A stretch of 64,000 nucleotides of DNA from Mycoplasmopsis pulmonis (GTDB lineage Bacteria; Bacillota_I; Bacilli_A; Mycoplasmatales; Metamycoplasmataceae), in NCBI RefSeq assembly GCF_900660575.1, contig NZ_LR215008.1, positions 806,001-870,000 of the forward strand. Direction: 5' to 3'. Below the pieces are notes generated by a model. It had not been told where the DNA came from and searched no databases. It worked only from the letters and a program-made list of their open reading frames with translations. This document shows positions 55,735 to 64,000 of this stretch, one piece after another (positions within the stretch are counted from its first letter, which is position 1; the number at the start of each line of letters is the position of its first letter). The position numbers were made by a program, and so were the translations under genes.

Positions 55735-57399
55735 ATGCTTTGAGTTTTAATATTTATGATCCTTTTTTTCGCAATTACTTTATTAATTATTTTTTGGTTT
55801 TACATTCATTTAAAAATAATTAAAAAAGAAGCACAAAGCTCAAATAGACTTGCAAGTTGAGAATGAGAAAATCAAATAGCTCCAAGCTTAAATCGCTATG
55901 AAACAATGTCAATAAATGACAACAATTTAACCAAACAATATGATAGCATTTGTAGAATTTACCAAGAAATAATCGAGATTAACAAAAACATTAAAATAAC
56001 ATCTAAAAAAATCCTAGATTGATTTGAAAATCCAGATAGATTAAACATTCTATTTAAATACACAAAAGAATTAAAAGATTTTCAAAAACAATTTGAACAT
56101 GAAGACAAAAAACTAAAAGAAGAAAGCTTTGTCTTTGACAACAACCAAATGCAATTTGAAAATCAATTAGAAAAATCTAGAAAAAATATTCAATGTATAG
56201 AAAAGTATTTTAAAGAAAATGAAAATGCTTTTTTTTCAACAAAACAAACTATTAAAGCTACTATCAAAAATGTTCAAGAAATCTTAGAACAAGTTGAACA
56301 TGATGGTGTAGAAAGAATTACTGAACAATATAAAAAATTAGATAGTATTTCTTCATCAAACAATTTAATGTCAAAAAACTTAAAGAAAATATCTTTTCTT
56401 GATTATATAGCTAGCTTTAGAATAAAATATGTTATTGATGAGCTTGAAAAAATAATTCTTGATAGCAAAAAAAAGGGCATTGATTTTATTAACATTGAAA
56501 ACAATTTAGAAGAGGTTAAAGAGCTCGGAGATTCCTTTGAAAAGGAAATTAAAATTTTAACCAGTGATACTAAAAAAACTTTTGTAATGAGAATTTATGA
56601 AATATATTTATCAATAATAAATTTATACAATAGAAACATTGCTAATTTCAATTGAATTCAAAGTAATATTGAACCTTTAAAAGAAGCAAATGAAGCAATT
56701 TACAAATATAGCCAGTTTATTTTAAGTGCTTTTAAAGATTCAGAGACAATGAAAAATTTTGAAAATCACACTATTGAAAATTGACAATCACAAATCATCT
56801 ATCAACAAGACAAAATAGATGACTTTTTTGATAGATTAAAATTAAATCAAAATCCCCTTGATATTAACTTACTTTTAAAGTTCTTTTTTGACTTTTCACA
56901 ACTTATAAATATGATGATAGATTTATATGAATTTAACAATAAAATTATTGAGGATATAAACTACACAAACTTTAAATTTTCACAAGATATACAAAATTAT
57001 AAAAACCATTTTTCTTTTCTAGAATGACTAATTTCAATTGCATCAAAAAACAAAATGAGTTTTACTTATGAAGAGCAAAAAATCTTAGAACAAATTCTAT
57101 CAATCAACGTTTTAATAAATAAAGAAAATGATGAAAATATTTCAATTGAAAATAAGAAAAAATTATCATGAAATATCTTAAAATTTGAAAAGCTATTAAA
57201 TTCTTTTTACATAAAAGTTTGAGAAAAAATTGAATATATTCATCTTTATGAAATTATTGTTCAACAAAATCAAATAAGACGTTTAAATGATCAAGAAATT
57301 AACTTAGCCTTTCAACAAGCAGATAAAGAATTCAAAAAAAATCAATATCAAAATGCAGTTCATTTACTTATTGATTCATTAACAAAAGAGGTAAATTAA
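55735..57399 (+). CDS. EzrA-like membrane-anchored coiled-coil protein
   Basis: 554 residues with UGA=Trp throughout. One N-terminal membrane helix (about residues 2-24, LWVLIFMILFFAITLLIIFW), then a long helical, charged, coiled-coil body (QFENQLEKSRKNIQ..., EQILEQVEHDGVE, LEEVKELGDSFEKE). Length and single N-terminal helix match EzrA (about 560), the FtsZ-ring regulator, and in Bacillus ezrA also lies just upstream of the nifZ/thiI genes; here thiI follows after 2 bp. No sequence motif alone proves it. An alternative is any spectrin-like structural protein. Its role in a wall-less cell would be in cell division or shape. Confidence 0.55.
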
Positions 57400-57401
57400 A
57401 T

Positions 57402-58541
57402 ATGAACTATCAAAAAATTTTAATTAGATATGGTGAATTAGTTTTAAAGAAAAAAAATAGATCCTTATTTATTAGCATTTTAAAACAAAACATTCAAAAA
57501 ATTCTTGATACAAAAGTTGAAGATGAATTTGATAGAATGTTTGTTGAATACAAAGATGAATTTTTAGATAAGCTAAAATTCATCCCAGGAATAAGTTCTT
57601 TTTCTCCAGTTAAAGTTTGTGAAAAAAAGCTAGAAAATATTCAACAAGAAGTTTTAGAAGAAACCCAAAAAAATACTAATGAATTTACAAAAACTTTTAA
57701 AATCATTTCAAGAAGAAGTGATAAAAATTTTGAACTAAATTCACTAGAAATGAATAACTATTTTGGTTCTTTGATTTTAAAAAATTTTGAATTAAAAGTT
57801 GATGTTAAAAAACCAGATTTGAATATCAACATTGAAGTAGGTAGACACCATGCTTTTGTCTTTTGCAAAATTTATTTTTCAATAGGAGGTCTTCCAGTTA
57901 GCTCTTCAGGAAAAAGTCTTCATCTTCTTTCAGGAGGAATTGACTCACCAGTGGCAGCTATTGAACTAATGAAAAGAGGAATTAAAGTAGAATTTTTAGC
58001 TTTTGTAACTCCTCCTCACACTGATGAAAAAACAGTAAATAAATTAATGATGTTAAAAGATGTCTTTAATAAATTTCAACATGATTCAAAAATTCATCTT
58101 GTCAATTACACAAAAATAATGAACTATATTTCACTTATTTCTGATCAGTCTTATAAAATAGCCCTAATGAGAAGAAGCTTTTACCGAATAGCAGACAAAA
58201 TTGCTAAAAGAAAAAAAATTATGGCCATATCCAATGGTGAAAATTTAGGTCAAGTAGCTTCTCAAACAATTGAATCAATGATTTGTATTTCTTCACAGAC
58301 AAATCTTTTAATTTTTAGACCACTTCTAGCATGAAACAAAGTTGATATTATTAACTTAGGCCAAAAATACAAAACTTATCAAATATCAACAATTCCAGCT
58401 AGTGAATCTTGTGAACTTTTCGCTCCTGAAAAACCAGTGATTAAACCAACTATTTCTAAGGCTGAAGAACTTGAAAAAGAACTTGAAAAAATCTTTGAAT
58501 ATGAAGATGAATTAGTTGAAAGTGTTTTAAGTCAAAAATAA
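57402..58541 (+). CDS. thiI: tRNA 4-thiouridine synthase ThiI
   Basis: Adenylates U8 of tRNA and passes sulphur to make s4U; 379 residues. An N-terminal ferredoxin-like and THUMP region (1-165) is followed by the PP-loop SGGIDSPVA and the later ISNGENLGQVASQT. The C-terminal rhodanese domain of E. coli ThiI is absent, as usual in Firmicutes, so the sulphur must come from a partner cysteine desulphurase. One Cys lies late (ESCELF). TGA near 58332 is Trp. Confidence 0.93.
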
Positions 58542-58553
58542 GGATGGTTCATA

Positions 58554-61499
58554 ATGAGAGAATTTATTAACTTACATACAAATAGTGAATATAGTTTTTT
58601 GGACTCGCTAATTAGAATTAATGATTTAGTTCAATATGCAAAAGAAAATAATTTAAAAACTTTAGTTTTAACAGATACCAATTTTCATGGAGCTGATAAG
58701 TTCTACTTTTTATGTAAAAAAAACAATATAAAAGCTGTTCTTGGTTTAGACATTGAAGTTGATCATAAAAGAGTTATTTTACTTGCTAAAAACACAAGTG
58801 GTTTTAGATCACTAATGCTTTTTTCAGAGTCAAATAGAAATGGCTTAGAAATAAGCCTAAATCAACTTGAAAAAACACAAGATGATTTAATTATTATAAA
58901 TCATCCAAGATTAGGTTTTTCAATGGATGAAATTGCTCAAAGCAGCATCAAAAATTTTTACAACACTTCAAATAATGATCAAGATCCTTTATCTTTGTAT
59001 GTAGTTGAAAATAAACTTTTTAATGTTAAAGATAATCCCATTTTAGAAATGTTAAATTCTACTAATAATAACCAAAAAAATAAAGGTATTGAATTTAAAG
59101 GTTTTTCTCATTATGCTCCTATTTCTGAACTGATGCAAAAGAGGATAAATGACATTGTAGATCAGTGTAATTTTGAATATAAAAAACCCGAAATTACGCT
59201 TCCAAAATTTATGAATAATCTTGGTATTTCTTCAAAAGATTTTTTAGTAAAAATACTTAAAGAAAGTTGACATGAAAAAAGTCATAAATTACAAAAATAT
59301 GACAATGCAAAACAAAGAATAAAATATGAATTAAGTGTTATTTCAAAGCTTGGTTTTGAAGATTATTTTTTGATAATTTGAGACATAATAAATTGAGCTA
59401 AAAAAAATAAAATTGCAATAGGTCCTGGAAGAGGCTCGGCTTCAGGATCACTTGTTTCTTATCTTTTAAATATCACTGAAGTTAATCCTCTAGAATTTAA
59501 TTTGTTTTTCGAAAGATTTTTAAATGAAGATCGTATAAGCATGCCAGATATTGACATTGATGTTCAAGATAATAGAAGAGATGAACTTTTAAACTACATC
59601 TTTGAAAAATATGGAGAACAAAATGTTTCAACTATTTCAACTTTTCAATTTTTAGGGGCTAAAAGTTCTATAAGAGATGTGGGCAGATTTTTAGGAATTA
59701 ACATTGCAAAAATTAATGAAATTTCAAAACACATTGATGCTCAACAAAGTTTAGCTGAGCAATATGAAAATAATCAATCTTTAAGATCATATCTTCAAAA
59801 TCAAGAAGATCCTATTTTCAAAAAATTAATTGATTTTGCCATGAAAATTGAAGGTCTTCCAAGACAAACAGGAACCCATGCAGCTGGAATAATTATTTCA
59901 AACGAAAAGATAAATAACTACATACCAACTTTTATAGTTAATAATAAAAATCAAAGTCAATATTCAATGGAAAACATTGAAAAAATGGGTTTTTTAAAAA
60001 TTGATTTTCTTGGTCTTAAAACACTTTCAACAATAACTCATATTGAAGAAAGAATTGCTCAATTTGAACAAATAGATTTTGACAAAATTAATAGTTACAT
60101 CATTGATGAAAAAATAAAAAAAGTTTTAGAAAACAAAAGTACTTTAGGGATTTTTCAAATTGAATCTCCAGGTATGACAAATACTATAAATAAAATTAAT
60201 GTTGATGATTTTAAAGACATCTATGCAGCTATTTCTCTATATAGACCAGGCCCTCTTAAATTTATTAGTGTCTATGCTAAAAACAAAAAAAATCCTAAAA
60301 ATATTAAAAAAATAATTGAGCCATATGACAACATTGTTAAAGATACTTATGGAATAATTGTTTATCAAGAACAGATCATGGAAATAGCTCAAAAAGTTTC
60401 AGGTTTTAAATTTACTGAAGCTGATGTTTTGAGAAAAGCTATTTCAAAAAAAGATATAACTTTATTAGATGAAATGAAAGCAAAATTTATTCAAGGAGGA
60501 ATTAAAAACGGCCATCCAAAAAATGTAGTTGAAAACATTTATTTAACAATTGAAGATTTTGCTCAATATGGTTTTAACAAAAGCCATGCTGTTGCTTATG
60601 CAGTTTTAGTTTACAAAATGCTTTATTACAAAGCTCACTATCCCTTATTTTTTTATTCATCATTAATTAAAACAAATCATACAAATCAAGATAATTTAAA
60701 AACATATTTTTTAGAAGCTAAGAAAAATAATATAGCTTTTTATTCTCCTTCAATTAACAATGTAAGTGAGCAAAACATACTCTCAAAAAATGAGATGTTT
60801 TTACCTTTAATTATGATCAAAGGTTTTGGTCCTGCAGCTTACAATAAAGTATATAAAGATTTTCAAGAAAATGGTCTTTATAAATCCTTTGATGATTTTA
60901 TCCAAAGAGCATGAAAAATGGAGCTAGGAAAAGCAAACATTGAGACTTTAATTAAAGCAAATGCTTTAAGAGAATTTGGAAATATGAAAGATCTTTTAAC
61001 ACTATTTAAAGAAGTTATTGAAGATAAATTTGAAATAGTTTCTAAACTAGCAAAAGTTCAAGGTGATGACATTGATATTTCAAATTTTTTCCAACTTGAA
61101 TTTTCAAAAAACTCTTCAAGAGACATTGAATTTGAAAGAAAAAACGAAGAAGAATATTTAGGCTATTTTTACAATAGTCCTAGTCAAAATGAAAATTCAA
61201 ATCAAAATTTAGAAAATGAAGATTTAACGATTAACTTAAAAAATATGCACCCTGGAACAGAGCATGTTTTAGATATATTAATTACCCAAAAAAAATCAAT
61301 TATGACAAAAGATGACCACTTAATAAAACGTCTTGAATTTGAAGATGATTCAATGAAGGCTATGTCTTGAATAAATGAGCAAAATGAAGAGAATTTTAAA
61401 GATATCAAAGTAGGTAAAAGATATAGAGTGGAAATATTGAAACCAATGAATCAAAAAACTTTTATAATAAAAAAAATTAGAGGTATCTTAAATGACTAA
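58554..61499 (+). CDS. dnaE: DNA polymerase III DnaE
   Basis: Second C-family polymerase beside PolC, used in lagging-strand or mutagenic synthesis; 981 residues. PHP domain INLHTNSEYSFLD...LTDTNFHGAD, in which LHxHS is LHTNS and TDH is TDT, so metal ligands are lost. Polymerase part: GPGRGSASG, catalytic PDIDIDVQDN, LYRPGPLKF and AFNKSHAVAYA-like GFNKSHAVAYA. The C-terminal part beyond the fingers is short. AAGGATGG precedes the ATG. Several TGA codons are Trp. Confidence 0.95.
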
Positions 61500-62382
61500 A
61501 AGCGGTTCAAAAAGTGAAAAGTTTTTATTAATAGATGGTAATTATTTAGTTCATCGTTCTTATTATGTAAGCTTTAAATTTAAAAATAATTTTAGATCAA
61601 CTATTTATCTTTTTTTTCAAACAATTATCAAAATAATTAAAAACTTAAATCCTGAAAATATTTTTATTGCCTTTGATGAAGAGGGCGGAACTTGAAGACA
61701 TGATTTATGTAAAGAATATAAATCTCAAAGATCTAAAATGGAAGATGAGTTTTGAAATATTTTTAAAGCAATTAGAGAAATACTTGATTCAATAAATTTA
61801 AATTCAGGCGGCTTTAGAGGACATGAAGCAGATGATGTAATTGCAACTATTACATCAAAATTTAAAGACGAAAACCAAATCTATATTTTTTCAAGAGACA
61901 AAGACTTATTACAGTTAATTGATAAAAATGTATACATAACTCATGACAATGAACTAAAAAATCTAATTAGTATAGAAAATTTTTACCAAAACTTTCAATT
62001 AGAACCAGACCAAATAGTCGATTTTAAAGCCATAGCTGGTGATTCTAGTGATAATTTAAAAGGAATAGCTGGCATTGGTGAAAAAGGGGCTAAAAACTTA
62101 CTTAATAACTTCAAAAGCTTGGAGAAAATTTTTGATAGTTTAGAATCAACTAATTTAATTTCTAAAGCTCAAAAACAAAAAATCAGAGACGGAAAAGAGC
62201 AAGCCCTTTTTCTAAAAAAAATAGTTACTCTAAACAAAGAAGTACCTATGAAATTAGAAAAAGAGCTTTTTGCAATAAAAATCAACATTAATGAAGAAAT
62301 ACTTGAAAAACTTGACAAATATGACTCTAGATATGTTTTAAAACAATTTGAAAAAGCTCTAGAAAGCGATGATTATCTATGA
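61492..62382 (+). CDS. Stand-alone 5'-3' exonuclease (PolA N-terminal-like)
   Basis: Flap/primer-removing exonuclease of the FEN family, 296 residues, with no polymerase domain. Acidic metal motifs: LLIDGNYLVHRSYY, AFDEEGGT, GHEADDVIAT, FSRDKDLLQL, and the helix-hairpin-helix AGDSSDNLKGIAGIGEKGA. The ATG overlaps the dnaE stop by 8 bp. In mycoplasmas this enzyme replaces the 5' nuclease of PolI for Okazaki fragment maturation. Confidence 0.93.
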
Positions 62383-62897
62383 TAGCCATTACCGGAAAAG
62401 CAGGTGTAGGAAAGACTACATTTTTAAAAAAAATGGAAAAAAAAGGATACAAAATCTTGTATTCAGACAATTTTTTTAACCAGGATTACGAAAAAGGATA
62501 CCAATCTTATCAATTAATCAAGGATAATTTAGGCCAAGATTTTGTAAATGATCAGCGAGTTGATAAAAAAAGATTAAAAAATTGAATAAAAGAAGATCTT
62601 TCAAATCTTGATAGGCTTGAAAAGTTGATCTACCCTCTTTTAAAAACTCATTTAGAGCAAAATTTTTATGATTTTGTTGAAATTCCTGTATTAGGCTCAA
62701 AAAATGTTGATTTTTATCCCCTTTTTTCAAAAATTTACAATATAGAAATTAGTGAAAGTCAAAGGCTTGAACAACTCAAAAAACGTGGTGTGGATAACTC
62801 AGATATTTCATTTTTTGAGTCTATAAATAAGGGTGTTATAGGAAAAAAAGTTGTTAATATCTCATTGGAAAACTTAGAAAAAATTGAAAAATTTTAA
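62379..62897 (+). CDS. coaE: Dephospho-CoA kinase
   Basis: Last step of coenzyme A synthesis; 172 residues, at the short end of the family. P-loop GKAGVGKTT (6-14), SDNFFNQDY in place of the usual D-x-R region, RLEKLIYPLL (family L-x-x-I-x-HP) and the late RLEQLKKRG. The ATG overlaps the exonuclease stop by 4 bp (ATGATAG). Placing it among replication genes matches the Firmicute order polA-coaE-dnaB-dnaI. Confidence 0.88.
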
Positions 62898-62977
62898 AAA
62901 TTTATTTTTATTTTTATTTATCTAACTAAAATATCATAAGCTAAATTGAAAACGAGTTAAAGATAGAGGTAAAAACT

Positions 62978-63922
62978 ATGAATTTTTTTAATTTTAAAGT
63001 TATTCAACAAAAGAAAATAACAGAACAAGATTTTAAGAATTTTAGGCTTTTTTATATGCCTTTTTTAGGGGCTGTGCCTACAGTTTTTTATCAATATTTA
63101 CATGACCTTTCTAATTCAGAGTCTGAAAGTATTATTAATTTTCATAATTTGCCTATTTTTTTATTTGCCAAAGCAGAGGAAATTGAAGAGGCTAAAAAGA
63201 AATTAATTGCAGTTGGGCTACTTAGAGTTTTTAAAAATGTTCAAAATAACATTTATAACTTCGAATTAATTAAACCACTTGAGTGCGAATTGTTTTTCAG
63301 AAACAAATTTTTAAAAAAACTTCTTGCTGAAAAAATTGGAGAGTTTAATTTGGAATATCTTTATGAAAAAAATAAAGATAAAATTTCAAAATCAAAAAAT
63401 TCAAATTATGTTGAAATTTCATATAGCTATTTTGAAATTTTTGATAATAACAAAAAAATCAACAATACCACTAGAGAAATAACTGAAAACACCTTAGAAT
63501 TCAACCTAAATGAAGATATTTCCTTAGATGAGGCTTTAGTTAAGTTGCAACCTTTTCATTTTTATTTTTATTTAACTAGAAAACAAGCTGAGCAAAGCAT
63601 TATTGAGCTAGTGCATTTTATGAGATCTAAAAGTCTAAAAGATGAAATTATTAATTTAATTTTTAACTATACTTGAAATACTAAATTAGAAATTCAACCA
63701 GCTCTATGCAAAAAAATTGCGTCTAATTTAGTTTTAGAAAAACGTCTAGAATACAAAGTAGCAAAAAATCACTTTGATTCAATTATGAGCAATTTTAATA
63801 AGCTTAGAAGAAATAATAAAAATGCTTTTTCAACTCAAGATTTATTAACTTCAGTACTTAAAAATAACAACACTGAATTAAAAGAAATTTCAATGAGTGA
63901 ACTAACCGAAGATTTTAATTAA
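62978..63922 (+). CDS. dnaB: Helicase loading protein DnaB (Firmicute type)
   Basis: Replication-initiation co-loader, distinct from the DnaC helicase; 314 residues. The N-terminal half has the winged-helix-like pattern (KKITEQDFKNFRLFYMPFLGA, FYQYLHDL) typical of DnaB_2/DnaD-like proteins. The later part carries DnaD-like residues (LTRKQAEQSIIELVHFM, and LRRNNKNAFS near the end). No ATPase motifs. TGA near 63675 is Trp. The next frame begins 10 bp on. The assignment rests on pattern and order (coaE before it, probable dnaI after it). Confidence 0.75.
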
Positions 63923-63931
63923 TATTTTATT

Positions 63932-64000
63932 ATGTCAAATGAGAAAAAATGATCTAAAGAAGATAAAGAAATCTTTAATAAAATAAGCCAAAAACAATGA
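63932..64000 (+). CDS. Start of a gene cut by the window end, probably helicase loader DnaI
   Basis: ATG 63932 opens 23 codons, MSNEKKWSKEDKEIFNKISQ and onward, to the window end, with UGA=Trp. Nothing diagnostic is visible yet. Following dnaB it is likely dnaI, the AAA+ helicase loader, by gene order only. Confidence 0.4.

Overview
The window comes from a mollicute. It is very AT-rich, and nearly every conserved protein is continuous only when UGA is read as tryptophan: PolC, HsdM, GltX, DnaE, RpsD and many others would be cut at in-frame TGA codons under the standard code. The gene content points to Mycoplasma (Mycoplasmopsis) pulmonis or a close relative. The clues are a type I restriction locus flanked by inverted hsdS genes, MnuA-like surface nucleases, and an extra F1-like ATPase cluster. 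The species name is an inference; the genetic code is read directly. I saw no rRNA, tRNA, CRISPR array or insertion sequence.

Layout. (1) 1-2908: 3' two thirds of polC. (2) 2949-9634: a type I restriction-modification locus, hsdS / hsdM / hsdR / hsdS', bounded by a 583-bp inverted repeat. Both hsdS' and hsdR carry single frameshifts. A decayed hsdM remnant lies just outside, at about 10.1-10.8 kb. (3) 10953-17152, minus: one long operon rsmD-gmk-stp-prkC-rsgA-rpe-gltX-small ORF. (4) 17.2-21.7 kb: def, an ABC-F ATPase, a membrane protein and an NrnA-type phosphoesterase. (5) 21760-26374: two surface nucleases. One is a 1125-residue lipoprotein holding two nuclease domains, the second of which has lost its catalytic residues. 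(6) 26.4-30.8 kb: hydrolase, rpmB, pcrA-type helicase and two gene-poor stretches. (7) 30886-34489: a three-gene F1-like ATPase cluster, then metK and a large surface protein. (8) 38.4-43.5 kb: an active RNase J diverging from a collinear RNase J paralogue that has lost its metal ligands, then a membrane protein and thioredoxin. (9) 43.7-45.8 kb: thiol peroxidase behind a degenerate phosphohexomutase-like protein. (10) 46.0-51.7 kb: uvrA-hprK-lgt-trxB with overlapping ends. (11) 51.8-55.5 kb: smc and rpsD. (12) 55.7-64.0 kb: an EzrA-like coiled-coil protein, thiI, dnaE, a stand-alone 5'-3' exonuclease, coaE, dnaB and the start of a probable dnaI.

Recurring themes. Several ancestral enzymes are kept as full-length copies without catalytic residues: RNase J paralogue, phosphohexomutase-like protein, second nuclease domain. 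Such length-preserving loss fits structural or regulatory roles better than simple decay. Several genes have a TATAAT-like box only 7-11 nt before ATG and no Shine-Dalgarno sequence, which suggests leaderless mRNAs. The restriction locus is the most plastic part: long inverted repeats, short repeats at the half-gene junctions, a homopolymer frameshift and a nearby decayed methylase gene.
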